A DNA stretch of 29,814 nucleotides from Lachnospiraceae bacterium UBA2868 (GCA_002350465.1 DEEW01000118.1:11684-41497); one strand, 5' to 3'; shown: positions 1 through 7,702, counted from the first letter of the stretch. Notes: a model not told the origin generated them from the sequence alone. Numbers and translations are program-made.

Positions 1-1697
1 ATTAATTTCGTATAAATGTCTTCTGGGGAGCAATCACGAAGGCCATCCGCGTATCTCTCAAACCATAGTTTTAGATACTGGTCCATCTGGGATTTAATCT
101 CCTCAATTGCGTTTTCGAACTCCTCTTTTAATTCATATAAAGACTCCAACCGTTCTAGGCTCTCAGGATTAGGGCCATCTGATTCGATTTCGTTTTTTAA
201 CTTTTCCAGTTTGTATTTCTCTTCTGCCCACGAGCTGTAATCCATTGACTGTCCGGTCATAAGGCGCTCTGTTTGCCTATCTATAACGGCTTGACGTGAT
301 TTAATCACCTGTTTCGCCATCTCGGCCCTCTTAGCGCGATATCTATCTGCTGTAGCTCGCATAAATTCAGCGCTCTTTATCGTTCGCTTAACATTCTTTA
401 ACTTGTTTTCCAACCTTGCCAATGCATTTTTAAGCTCGACGAATTCAGGCTTTAACGAAACAGCATATAATGCTAATTCATCTTGATAGCGTGTTTTTAA
501 TAAAAAGCCATAATCTAATAATATGGAATACGGGTAGCTTCGCTGGCTTATTCTTTCACACGGATCAGCACCTTTATCCGCATAAACTGCAAATAATTGC
601 TTAACTCTATTCTCCGTTATTTCAGAATTCAGCAACTGATAATGCAATGAGGAAAATCCCACCTCGTCTCTTTCAAACTCAAATGAATTAACATCCTTAC
701 CCTTAACCTTTTTGATCCAAAAATCACAGTAAGTCCTCTGCTCTTCTTCAGTGCTCGCAAATGTTTTAATTACATTAGCATATTCTTGAAAATCTTTTGT
801 AATCTTCTCACGTCCTTGTAGCAATAATATTATCGAATAAATACTCAGATAGTTTTTTCTGATTGTTTCGTCAAAAGAGCTCTTACACTCCCATTCAACA
901 AGACAAGTCAGATCATCCAATATCCATGATTCATATTCTTTTTGTATGTTTTCATCAGTTAGTAGTTTTTTGACATCCTCTCTCAGTATTGTTGCTTCGT
1001 CTAATGCAACTTTTTTTAATTCTTCATCTTCTCCAACAAATTCAATAATATCTTTAACATTCAATGATCTGACTATGTTTTTTATGATTATTGCAGAAGC
1101 AAAACGAGCACACTCTTTCTCATTTCTTAGTTCCTTAAGCATGTTCAGTGTTATTGAATCAATGTTCTGATTATTATCAAACTGCTCACTGCACTTTTTA
1201 GAAATCCAATTACATAATGTTTTTCTATCATCATGACCTTTATCCGAGTTTTCCATCCAAAAGGTCTGGATTTTTAACAAAAAGTCTTTAATCTTTCCTT
1301 TCTGATCGTTGTTCTTATCAGAAAAAATAAGCCCATTACTATGGAATAAAAGAAACTTGGTCTCATCATCACGCATCGCAAGAAGATCGCCAGTGTCCTC
1401 TACAAAGACAAACTTACAAATATTCTCAACGTGCATAGCAAGAGCCCAATCATGTAAAGACTCTTGCGACGCATAGATAACACGATCTGTTATTACAAAA
1501 TAGGGTTCCTTCTTAACAAGTTTCTTCCTAGCAGAATAGACCAGATATATATCTTCATTAGAATCAATAGGGAAAGTGTTTCGGGCTAATGATAGTGTTT
1601 TACTATCCCCTTTAAACCCAAAATCAAGCGAATCCAAAAAAAGATGCCATGTATCAATATCTATATAGTTTTCAAGTTTGCTGTTTTCCTCGCTCAT
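1..1697 (-). CDS. Large hypothetical protein, C-terminus beyond the left edge
   Basis: An uninterrupted minus-strand frame of 565 codons starts at ATG 1697 and runs off base 1 without a stop, so at least 565 residues are encoded. The start has a GAGGT ribosome site overlapping the stop of the small gene upstream (13-nt gap), so the two are co-transcribed. The first ~150 residues look like a compact alpha/beta domain, possibly PH-like. The middle is helical. Residues ~440-550 are rich in Lys, Glu, Arg and Leu and look like coiled coil. There is no signal peptide, membrane segment or nucleotide-binding motif. I do not recognise the family. The reading frame is secure; the function is unknown. 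Base composition is AT-rich like its neighbours, which suggests accessory DNA. Confidence 0.85.
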   Translation of the reverse strand, partial: MSEENSKLENYIDIDTWHLFLDSLDFGFKGDSKTLSLARNTFPIDSNEDIYLVYSARKKLVKKEPYFVITDRVIYASQESLHDWALAMHVENICKFVFVEDTGDLLAMRDDETKFLLFHSNGLIFSDKNNDQKGKIKDFLLKIQTFWMENSDKGHDDRKTLCNWISKKCSEQFDNNQNIDSITLNMLKELRNEKECARFASAIIIKNIVRSLNVKDIIEFVGEDEELKKVALDEATILREDVKKLLTDENIQKEYESWILDDLTCLVEWECKSSFDETIRKNYLSIYSIILLLQGREKITKDFQEYANVIKTFASTEEEQRTYCDFWIKKVKGKDVNSFEFERDEVGFSSLHYQLLNSEITENRVKQLFAVYADKGADPCERISQRSYPYSILLDYGFLLKTRYQDELALYAVSLKPEFVELKNALARLENKLKNVKRTIKSAEFMRATADRYRAKRAEMAKQVIKSRQAVIDRQTERLMTGQSMDYSSWAEEKYKLEKLKNEIESDGPNPESLERLESLYELKEEFENAIEEIKSQMDQYLKLWFERYADGLRDCSPEDIYTKL

Positions 1698-1710
1698 ATA
1701 TCTAATTACC

Positions 1711-1884
1711 TCAGCAATACCAAGAAGTACATATTCCGCCAGCTACCTGATATTTAAAGTTCTTCCCGCACCTATTACATCGAGCATTTCCTCTTGACAC
1801 CTTATCTTTCGGCCACCTATCAGGTTGAGTCACATTTGTAAACACAGCACCGCAGGGGCATTTTATTCTAACAACCCGAGACAT
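1711..1884 (-). CDS. 57-residue zinc-ribbon protein
   Basis: A short ORF opens at ATG 1884 behind a near-perfect ribosome site (AAGGAGGTG, about 7 nt away) and ends at TGA 1711. The protein has a CPC pair at residues 9 and 11 and a CNRC pair at 36-39, the spacing of a small zinc ribbon, with two more cysteines at 52 and 57 (the last residue). The basic, soluble remainder has no membrane segment. Its stop lies 13 nt before the start of the large unknown gene and supplies part of that gene's ribosome site, so the two probably act together. The zinc-binding role is inferred from cysteine spacing; partner and target are unknown. Confidence 0.75.
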   Translation of the reverse strand: MSRVVRIKCPCGAVFTNVTQPDRWPKDKVSRGNARCNRCGKNFKYQVAGGICTSWYC

Positions 1885-1925
1885 TTTTTCACCTCCTTGA
1901 TTTATGATTCAATCAGAAATATAAT

Positions 1926-2204
1926 TTGAATATGATAAGAATCCTAATTTTCGTAATACTTCTAATTGTTTTTGTCATTTCGCCTTTACCATTGAAAATT
2001 GTTTTCATGGTAGCGAACTTTTTTATAAATGACCCAATCCCGGTAATAGATGAAGCGTTTATGACCGCCTCTGTTATAAATCGTATATTTGGATTGGGTA
2101 ATATATTAGAGTTCATAACATCCAATCCTAAAGTGTTTATACTTATTCTTATCGGAGTAGTTACGGCAATTATTCTTTGTTTAAAATTCTTTGTTTTTGC
2201 ATAG
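1926..2204 (+). CDS. Possible small two-helix membrane protein
   Basis: This open frame encodes up to 92 residues (TTG 1926 or ATG 1932). Two strongly hydrophobic stretches, ~3-32 and ~70-91, flank a more polar loop, as in a small two-pass membrane protein. No convincing Shine-Dalgarno sequence precedes either start, and no neighbour shares its strand here. A hydrophilic frame on the opposite strand (1913-2125) is less protein-like. No family was recognised. It may be a real accessory gene or a chance frame in AT-rich DNA. Confidence 0.35.
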   Translation: MNMIRILIFVILLIVFVISPLPLKIVFMVANFFINDPIPVIDEAFMTASVINRIFGLGNILEFITSNPKVFILILIGVVTAIILCLKFFVFA

Positions 2205-2269
2205 GTTTTGATATTAAAAGCATATACTCTCCTTTTAGCGATATTTTAACCCCAAAGATATACCCTTTC

Positions 2270-2310
2270 AATAAAAATAAGGCCCCGAGTCACACCAGAC
2301 CCGAGGGCTT
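2270..2310 (-). terminator. Rho-independent terminator after the tandem ParB-like gene
   Basis: On the minus strand a 13-bp stem (arms 2298-2310 and 2279-2291, one C-C mismatch, two G-U pairs) encloses a 6-nt loop. It is followed by a T-rich run (2280 down to 2270). It lies about 100 nt past the stop of the ParB-like gene. Read on the plus strand it lacks a good T-run. Confidence 0.65.
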
Positions 2311-2411
2311 ATCCATGTTTGAATTGATTCTATTATTATTCAGAAATTTTTCTCAATGCATTACCTATCAGTTCGCAATACTCCCGATCCCCTTTTCACA
2401 TTGATTGGAAT

Positions 2412-3029
2412 CTATATACGACTGCTCTTGGTTTCAAAACATACCGGGATTTCTTTTAGGCCAGCCTCCTTTGCGCCGTACCACCAATCCAATCCGGCAA
2501 CTATCTCAAACAAGCCACTTCTATGCCTCACCTTAACAGGATATGGCACACCATTCTCTTTTACATACTTACCGAAATCTTTTATATATTCCTCGTCAAC
2601 CGGGATCGCTTCAGGCGGAGGTATTAACTTTTCTATTTTCACATATGCATCTGCAGGATCTATAGAATTCTCTATTTCTTCATCTGTAGGATTATCTGGC
2701 AAATCTTTATTTATCAATCGCACCCCTCTTTGCTTCATAATCTCTTCAATTACTTCATCGGGATATTCTGTTATTATTATGGGGACTTCTTTTAATTCTG
2801 CTTCCTTTGCAGCATACCATCTATCTGAACCCGCAATTATTTCATATGAACCACAGATTTCAACTACCTGAATAGGGAATAATGATCCGTGTTCCTTGAT
2901 GCTTTCAGTTAGTTCCTCAACTTTCGATTTCTCAATCTCTGTCGCAAACGGTGCGGGCGAAAGTCTATCAATATCCACCACAGCATCAGGCTTGCCAGCT
3001 TCTATCAATCTTTCAGTGGGTTCATTCAT
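2412..3029 (-). CDS. Protein with two tandem ParB N-terminal-like domains
   Basis: ATG 3029 is chosen because an AAAGG ribosome site sits 8 nt upstream; the frame also has a GTG at 3062 with nothing in front. The 205-residue product is two copies of one fold: residues ~19-105 and ~129-199. Each ends in the ParB/Srx signature: 63-EIIAGSDRWYAAKEA-77 and 175-EIVAGLDWWYGAKEA-189, followed by a Leu-Lys-Glu-Val/Ile-Pro turn. In ParB proteins this region binds CTP or forms a nuclease-like pocket. Copy 2 replaces the signature Arg with Trp. No HTH or CTD follows, so this is not a standard chromosome-partition ParB. Plasmid, phage or island origin is likely. Its function is not known. Confidence 0.8.
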   Translation of the reverse strand: MNEPTERLIEAGKPDAVVDIDRLSPAPFATEIEKSKVEELTESIKEHGSLFPIQVVEICGSYEIIAGSDRWYAAKEAELKEVPIIITEYPDEVIEEIMKQRGVRLINKDLPDNPTDEEIENSIDPADAYVKIEKLIPPPEAIPVDEEYIKDFGKYVKENGVPYPVKVRHRSGLFEIVAGLDWWYGAKEAGLKEIPVCFETKSSRI

Positions 3030-3061
3030 TTTTTCAACCTTTCTACAATAACAAAGTTCCA

Positions 3062-3077
3062 CAATACATTCGTATTG
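3062..3077. promoter_or_regulatory. Inverted repeat between parB-like gene and hipB
   Basis: CAATAC and GTATTG form a 6-bp inverted repeat around a 4-nt centre in the divergent intergenic region. It lies just upstream of the ParB-like coding start and ~80 bp ahead of the HTH gene. This is a plausible operator for the HipB-like repressor, but no binding data support it. Confidence 0.4.
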
Positions 3078-3098
3078 CGGACTCCCCTTGTATGATAT

Positions 3099-3126
3099 TT
3101 TACCGCTAACCCCCTATTTATACAAT
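3099..3126 (+). promoter_or_regulatory. Candidate sigma-A promoter for hipB
   Basis: TTTACC (3099-3104), a 16-bp spacer and TACAAT (3121-3126) end about 30 bp before the hipB start. Each hexamer matches consensus at four or five of six positions, so this is a moderate promoter. Confidence 0.45.
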
Positions 3127-3157
3127 AAAACAAAGAAGAAGAAATAAAGTGGCTATA

Positions 3158-3439
3158 ATGCCTGAAACAGAGAAAAATCTTGCTCTAATGGGAGAGCAGA
3201 TTAAGCTTGCCAGAATGCGGCGAAAGTATCCGGTTCAGATAGTAGCTGACAGAGCGGGTATAAGTCGGGCTACCTTATGGAAAGTTGAAAAGGGAGATCC
3301 GGGAGTTGCGATCGGAATATATGCAAAAGTATTAAAGGCCATCGGGCTAGGAGATGATATTACTTTGCTTGCCCGTGATGACGAATTAGGTCATATCATC
3401 CAAGATTCGGAATTAAAACGTAAGAGGATGAGGAAATGA
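3158..3439 (+). CDS. hipB: XRE-family HTH protein, HipB-like antitoxin
   Basis: This 93-residue protein (ATG 3158; a GTG three codons upstream is less likely) is a compact Cro/C1-type helix-turn-helix. The QIVADRAGISRATLWKVEKG stretch is the recognition helix pair, followed by a helix typical of HipB. The C-terminus is basic. The stop overlaps the next start by 4 nt (ATGA), the usual hipB-hipA coupling. In HipBA modules the antitoxin binds DNA and neutralises the HipA kinase. Here the toxin is truncated, so the gene may survive as an orphan regulator, possibly acting at the inverted repeat upstream. Confidence 0.8.
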   Translation: MPETEKNLALMGEQIKLARMRRKYPVQIVADRAGISRATLWKVEKGDPGVAIGIYAKVLKAIGLGDDITLLARDDELGHIIQDSELKRKRMRK

Positions 3440-3651
3440 ATGAATTTGATGTTTGCGCAGCATGGATGACTTCAGAAGAAAAAATAGGACATTGTGTTAT
3501 CGAGAATGCCCGAGGGAAAGAAATAATCGGATTTGCATACGAGAGGGAATGGCTCAGGAATCATCCCGGCTTTGTCATGGATCCTGATATATTCCAAGCG
3601 GAAGGTATTCAGTTTCCACCTGCTAATAAGCCTTGTTTGTGCAAATCTTGA
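3436..3651 (+). pseudogene. hipA: Truncated hipA toxin gene (N-terminal domain only)
   Basis: The frame overlaps hipB by ATGA and encodes 71 residues. They resemble the N-terminal domain of HipA-family Ser/Thr kinases (GKEIIGFAYEREWL, then a DPDIF segment). Full HipA proteins are roughly 300-440 residues with a kinase core, none of which is present. Similarity stops near residue 62-66. The bases beyond are the reversed 5' end of another gene, so loss was by rearrangement and not by a point stop. No kinase activity is expected. Confidence 0.75.
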
Positions 3652-3705
3652 TATCGTCTGCAGAGGTTCCTTGCCAAACATCAATGTATATGGATTTTCT
3701 CCCAT
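3634..3705 (-). pseudogene. 5' stump of an AAA-type ATPase gene, inverted against hipA
   Basis: Reading minus from ATG 3705, the first 24 codons encode MGENPYTLMFGKEPLQTISR and four more residues. This matches, from memory, the N-terminus common in single-gene bacterial AAA ATPases that begin NPFT..FGK.P...I.R. A GGAAG ribosome site lies about 8 nt upstream, and direct repeats lie further up, so the start region is intact. After codon ~24 the frame continues only as antisense of hipA (open to 3472), so Walker motifs and the rest are missing. The family assignment rests on a short segment. Confidence 0.5.
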
Positions 3706-3718
3706 TACGCACTTCCTT

Positions 3719-3795
3719 TTATAGTTATTTATAATTCCCAGGTTGAATTATAGTCGTTTATAGTTTGTAGTCATTTTTATAGTCGTTTATAGTTT
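3719..3795. repeat. Three iteron-like direct repeats, 29-bp period
   Basis: TTATAGTCGTTTATAGTTT occurs exactly at 3748-3766 and 3777-3795. A third copy at 3719-3736 matches 15 of 18 positions. Starts are exactly 29 bp apart. Each unit contains two TTATAGT-type half-sites 10 bp apart, i.e. on one face of the helix. They lie directly upstream of the ATPase stump, reading minus. They may be its operator, or iterons of a lost replicon. Confidence 0.7.
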
Positions 3796-3822
3796 TTGTC
3801 AACACATATAAATATAAAATCA

Positions 3823-3850
3823 AGACCCTCTGAAAACAATCAGAGGGTCT
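3823..3850 (-). terminator. Terminator of the six-gene minus operon
   Basis: A perfect 11-bp stem (AGACCCTCTGA with its complement) closes a 6-nt loop. On the minus strand it is followed by TGATTTTATATTT. It sits 26 nt after the stop of the DHH gene and marks the border between the housekeeping operon and the AT-rich accessory region. Confidence 0.85.
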
Positions 3851-3875
3851 AATCATCTCATATTTGATCCAAGTA

Positions 3876-4796
3876 TTATGCATTCGCCAGCTTCTTCAGT
3901 TCCTCAAGCATTACGCATGCATCTTCGTATGATGCGAACTGGCAGGTTCCCACTTTCTCGTGACCGCCGCCGCCATACTTGAGGCACAGGCTTCCCACAT
4001 CAAGGGTTGCCGTCTTGTTGAGGATACTGTATCCGATCGCACACGCAAGCCCCTGGCCTCCCTTGCCGGGCGTCATCCATACGGAGATGTTCTGATCGGG
4101 ATACATGCTGTAGATAAGGAAACGGTTTCCTGTATATATTGTCTCAACTCCCCGAAGATCGGTTACGATGAGGTTTCCGAATACTTCGGTATGCTCCGTT
4201 ACCATCTCTTTGAATTTTCTGGTCTGCTCCTCATAGAGTTCTATTCTCTCAACAACATCCGGAAGTGCAAGTATCTCGGCTGTGGAAAGCTTAGCGCATG
4301 CAACGAGAAGTTTTTCCATAAGCTGATAGTTACTGATGGTAAAGTTACGGAATCTTCCGAGACCGGTTCTCGGATCCATCAGGAATCCTACAAGTATCCA
4401 TCCCTTGGGATTTTGTATCTCATCAATCGTAAGGTTACCCGAGTCAACCTTATCAACTGCTTCCATCAAATCATCAAACTGCGGGAACTTCTCTTTGCCG
4501 CCGTAATACTCATATATTACCCTTGCACAGCTGGGAGCCGAACTGTCACATTTTCCCTTGTATTTGCCTTCAAGCTGATTACGCTCTTCTTCACTCGAAT
4601 GGTGATCAAACCATAATCCGCAGCCTTCCACATATGGAACATTTGCAAGGCAGTCATCCTTGGTTATCTCTACCGCACCATCCTGCAAATCCTTCGGATG
4701 TGCAAACTTCCAATTGTCCATGTCTACAATACCCGCTTCAAGAAGCAGGGCTCCGCACGCAAGTCCGTCAAAATCAGATCTCGTAACAAGTCTCAT
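3876..4796 (-). CDS. DHH-family phosphoesterase
   Basis: The 306-residue protein has the DHH superfamily layout: DFDG at 8-11, the DHH signature at 64-66, a further Asp cluster near DKVDSG, and a C-terminal DHHA1-type GGGGH at 275-279. These ligate two metal ions and hydrolyse phosphodiesters or phosphoanhydrides. Relatives include exopolyphosphatase-like proteins and NrnA-type oligoribonucleases; sequence alone does not fix the substrate. It is soluble and cytosolic. Its start overlaps the stop of the LacI-GGDEF gene by 4 nt (ATGA). Coupling to a diguanylate cyclase makes a role in dinucleotide turnover possible, but that is inference. Confidence 0.85.
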   Translation of the reverse strand: MRLVTRSDFDGLACGALLLEAGIVDMDNWKFAHPKDLQDGAVEITKDDCLANVPYVEGCGLWFDHHSSEEERNQLEGKYKGKCDSSAPSCARVIYEYYGGKEKFPQFDDLMEAVDKVDSGNLTIDEIQNPKGWILVGFLMDPRTGLGRFRNFTISNYQLMEKLLVACAKLSTAEILALPDVVERIELYEEQTRKFKEMVTEHTEVFGNLIVTDLRGVETIYTGNRFLIYSMYPDQNISVWMTPGKGGQGLACAIGYSILNKTATLDVGSLCLKYGGGGHEKVGTCQFASYEDACVMLEELKKLANA

Positions 4797-6703
4797 AACT
4801 TACTCTCCTTCATTTTTGTTTTATCTTCATACATAGCCGCATCGGCTCTTGCAAACACATCCGATACGCTGTCATCGGTCGCCTGATCGTACACCCCGAT
4901 ACCCCCTGCAATAGATACAAGTTTCTCGGGAGCCGGGTCTGAATCAGCAATTTCTTTCATCCTGCTTTTCAGTTTCCGAATCAGCTCATCCCTTGCTTCA
5001 AAATCGTCACCTTGAAGAAGTATGGCAAATTCATCACCGCCTATACGGTACACAGGACTGCTTCTGAATATCTTGCAAAGCGTCGAGCAGCAGTTGACTA
5101 TATATTCGTCTCCCGCTTCATGTCCGAGGCTGTCATTAATCTTCTTCAGATTATTTATATCAAATATCCCCAAGGCAAACGTCTTGTCTGCCCTTGAACT
5201 TATTTCCGAATTAAGCTCCGCTTCTTTCGAGGTGTAGGCTGCACGATTTTTGACGCGAGTCAGCACATCCGTCTCGGTAAGATCCGTCAGTCTCCTGTTT
5301 AATACTCTCAGGCTTATATTCTGCCGAACCTTGGACAGTATGATATTTATTCTTGATACAAACTCAAACAGATGATTTCCGTTTGCTACGATATCAACAT
5401 TATCTCCAAACACCATGTATCCGTAATTATCGGATACTTCGTGGAGCGGTACGAACACAAACACCCTGTTCTTAAGCTTCGGATCTATGGAAGGAACGAG
5501 TTTTCTAGTCTCAAATTCCGTGCAGTCAGCTATAACCCCGTTCTCCATAGAGAAAACAACGTTCATCTTATCGCTGTATCCCTTTTTGAGAAACTTCGTA
5601 TCGACATCCGTCATCGACTGTTTATAGGCAGGCTCCATCACCAGATGGAATGTTTTTCCCATAAACGTATTGTCAGTGGAGATGGCTTCACGGAAATTGG
5701 TCTCAAATTCCTCATATGTAGAACCGGCGAGAGCCTTTACTTCCATAAGCGAGACATCGCGTTCAAATATAGATGTCATCATGCTGTTATAGAAGACGCT
5801 CTTCCCCTGCATGCGGCGTATATAATTAAGATCTCGGGTGCATTCGCATCCGCAGCTCTCACTGATAAACAGATCGCAGCCGATATAGAGCTCTCGGTTT
5901 CTTGCATTACCGTCTATCACATCAAGAAGTATCTTGAAAGCATACCCGCCTATATCCTCAAACCTTTGATCAACGCTTGTTATGGACGGGCTGTAGATTT
6001 CTGCGGTATAAATATTATCAAAACCTGCCACTATCGTGTCTTGCGGAACTTCAAAACCCAGTTCTTCAAGAGCAACACATACACTTGTTGCCAGGTTATC
6101 GTTAGCGCACACTATTGCATCCGGAAGCGCGGTACCCTTATCCTGATATTTGTAGTGAATGTACTCCATGGCAGCCTTAGGTTCCCACTGGCTATAGAAA
6201 ACCTCAAGAGTATTGGTATCAAGCCCGTGCTCCTCCATAACCTCCCGGAGTATGGCCAGTCTTAAATTAGAATCCTCGTTGCTCTCATGCCCTGCAATAA
6301 AGAGAATACTCTTAATCTTATGTTTTTCCACAAGATGGGTGTACAGGCACCTCGCACCATCTGTATTGTCACTTCCAACAAAATATGCGTATTCGTCCCT
6401 GCGGCCCGTTGTTACGGCGGGAATTTTGGCCACCTTGCACGAATCTATTATTGATTCAAATACCCCGGGATGATCGATCGAATTGCCAACGATCAGAGCC
6501 CCGTCAAAGTCTTCAAGATTCGGAAGATTAAATATATTCAGTTCGCCGGTATTAATGCTTACTTCACTGATATATGACGGGTAGCACGTGAATATATACA
6601 GATCCACATCCAGTCCCTGCATGCGTTTAACAACACCTTTTGCATAGTCATGCATGAGATCCTGGGCCCACCCGATCGAAAACAGCGCTATCTTCTTAGG
6701 CAT
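4793..6703 (-). CDS. LacI-type ligand sensor fused to a GGDEF diguanylate cyclase
   Basis: Residues ~1-285 form a periplasmic-binding-protein-like (LacI/GalR sensor) domain. Residues ~290-465 are a linker/sensor region, and ~468-632 a GGDEF domain with intact GGDEF at 555-559, predicted to make c-di-GMP from GTP. There is no signal peptide, membrane segment or LacI HTH, so it should sense a cytosolic ligand, probably a sugar. The RxxD inhibitory site before GGDEF is absent (FRSS in its place), so product inhibition may be lost. The start has an AAGGAGAG site, and a promoter lies in the 48-nt gap after ispA. The stop overlaps the DHH gene. Confidence 0.9.
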   Translation of the reverse strand: MPKKIALFSIGWAQDLMHDYAKGVVKRMQGLDVDLYIFTCYPSYISEVSINTGELNIFNLPNLEDFDGALIVGNSIDHPGVFESIIDSCKVAKIPAVTTGRRDEYAYFVGSDNTDGARCLYTHLVEKHKIKSILFIAGHESNEDSNLRLAILREVMEEHGLDTNTLEVFYSQWEPKAAMEYIHYKYQDKGTALPDAIVCANDNLATSVCVALEELGFEVPQDTIVAGFDNIYTAEIYSPSITSVDQRFEDIGGYAFKILLDVIDGNARNRELYIGCDLFISESCGCECTRDLNYIRRMQGKSVFYNSMMTSIFERDVSLMEVKALAGSTYEEFETNFREAISTDNTFMGKTFHLVMEPAYKQSMTDVDTKFLKKGYSDKMNVVFSMENGVIADCTEFETRKLVPSIDPKLKNRVFVFVPLHEVSDNYGYMVFGDNVDIVANGNHLFEFVSRINIILSKVRQNISLRVLNRRLTDLTETDVLTRVKNRAAYTSKEAELNSEISSRADKTFALGIFDINNLKKINDSLGHEAGDEYIVNCCSTLCKIFRSSPVYRIGGDEFAILLQGDDFEARDELIRKLKSRMKEIADSDPAPEKLVSIAGGIGVYDQATDDSVSDVFARADAAMYEDKTKMKESKL

Positions 6704-6741
6704 CTGTTTTCTCTCCTTAAAGGCAATGTTCTAACCTTTAT

Positions 6742-6771
6742 ATTATAGCAATCATTTTTCTCTGTTTACAA
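6742..6771 (-). promoter_or_regulatory. Internal promoter ahead of the LacI-GGDEF gene
   Basis: On the minus strand TTGTAA (6766-6771), an 18-bp spacer and TATAAT (6742-6747) overlap the end of ispA. A TG two bases before the -10 adds an extended element. It would let the LacI-GGDEF and DHH genes be transcribed independently of the upstream operon. Confidence 0.6.
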
Positions 6772-7702
6772 GACCGGATATAAGATCTGCCAAAAATCGT
6801 CCGCTGCCGTTATCGCTTCCCCGTAAAGATCCAAGATTTGCCATAGCTCTGTCTGATATTTCCCTAACATCACTCTTTGCCGCATCGAGCCCTACCAGCG
6901 AGACGTATGTAGTCTTGCCGTTTCGCTCATCACTTCCTATAGGTTTGCCGAGGATTTCCCCGTCACCTTCGATATCAAGAATATCATCCCTTATCTGAAA
7001 AGCTACACCAACGTCTCTTGCTATCTTCTCTACTGTTGTTATCTCTGCGCCGGAAGCTCCTGCAAGGGTTGCTCCTATCATCATTGAAGACTCGATCATC
7101 GCAGAAGTCTTGTTCTCATGGATGAACATGATCGTCTCCATCGTTACATCCCCGGCCGGCTTCTCCTCGGATTCAATATCAACGACCTGCCCGCCGATCA
7201 TTCCGTATATGCCTGCCTTTGCAGCAAGTATCTTAAGAGCTCCTGCTATACGGCGTGACATCTCAAGTTTACGTGTATCATCCGCATCCGATTCCTGTAT
7301 CAGATCAAACGAGCCAAGCGCAGTTTCAAACGCATAATTAAGCAAACCGTCACCTGCAAGGATTCCCATTGCTTCTCCGAACTTCGCATGGGTACTCTTC
7401 TGACCGCGGCGCATATCGTCATTGTCCATAGCCGGAAGATCATCATGGCAAAGGGAATATGTATGTATCATCTCAATAGCCGCCATAAAAGGATAAACAA
7501 ATCTCTCATCAGTGTCCGAATCAAGCATCCTGAATGTCTCAAGCATAAGCATGGGGCGAAGCCTCTTTCCCCCCACATGAATGCTGTAATTCATCGCCGT
7601 CATGACAGTAGACGCAAGACCTTCCTCTTTCGGAAGATATGAATCTATTATTTCATCAATCTTTTTTACTTCTTCACTGAGCCGGTACTTCAGATCTTCC
7701 AT
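6752..7702 (-). CDS. ispA: Polyprenyl diphosphate synthase (farnesyl/geranylgeranyl type)
   Basis: The start is ATG 7702 (316 residues), overlapping the upstream TGA as TGATG with a GGAAGAGG site inside the previous gene. The enzyme condenses isopentenyl diphosphate with allylic diphosphates. Both aspartate-rich motifs are present: DDLPAMD at 87-93 and DDILD at 239-243, plus the GGKRLRP segment at 44-50. The residues before the first motif (YSLCHDD) fit the short-chain bacterial class. In many Clostridia ispA sits with xseAB and dxs; here it is instead coupled to the Cys-Ala membrane protein gene. The reaction class is secure; exact chain length is not. Confidence 0.92.
   Translation of the reverse strand: MEDLKYRLSEEVKKIDEIIDSYLPKEEGLASTVMTAMNYSIHVGGKRLRPMLMLETFRMLDSDTDERFVYPFMAAIEMIHTYSLCHDDLPAMDNDDMRRGQKSTHAKFGEAMGILAGDGLLNYAFETALGSFDLIQESDADDTRKLEMSRRIAGALKILAAKAGIYGMIGGQVVDIESEEKPAGDVTMETIMFIHENKTSAMIESSMMIGATLAGASGAEITTVEKIARDVGVAFQIRDDILDIEGDGEILGKPIGSDERNGKTTYVSLVGLDAAKSDVREISDRAMANLGSLRGSDNGSGRFLADLISGLVNREK

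Noticed and set aside
1913..2125. Minus-strand frame overlapping the small membrane ORF
   Set aside because: It has low protein likeness and no ribosome site, and it would end just before the zinc-ribbon gene's upstream region.
2279..2310. Plus-strand terminator for the small membrane ORF
   Set aside because: The hairpin lacks a T-run on the plus strand; its T-rich side serves the minus-strand ParB-like gene.
3960..4616. 218-codon plus-strand frame opposite the DHH gene
   Set aside because: It is antisense to conserved DHH motifs and has no start signal.
5372..6265. Long plus-strand open frame opposite the LacI-GGDEF gene
   Set aside because: It is a mirror frame of a well-supported gene, with Cys/His/Ile-rich composition unlike a real protein.
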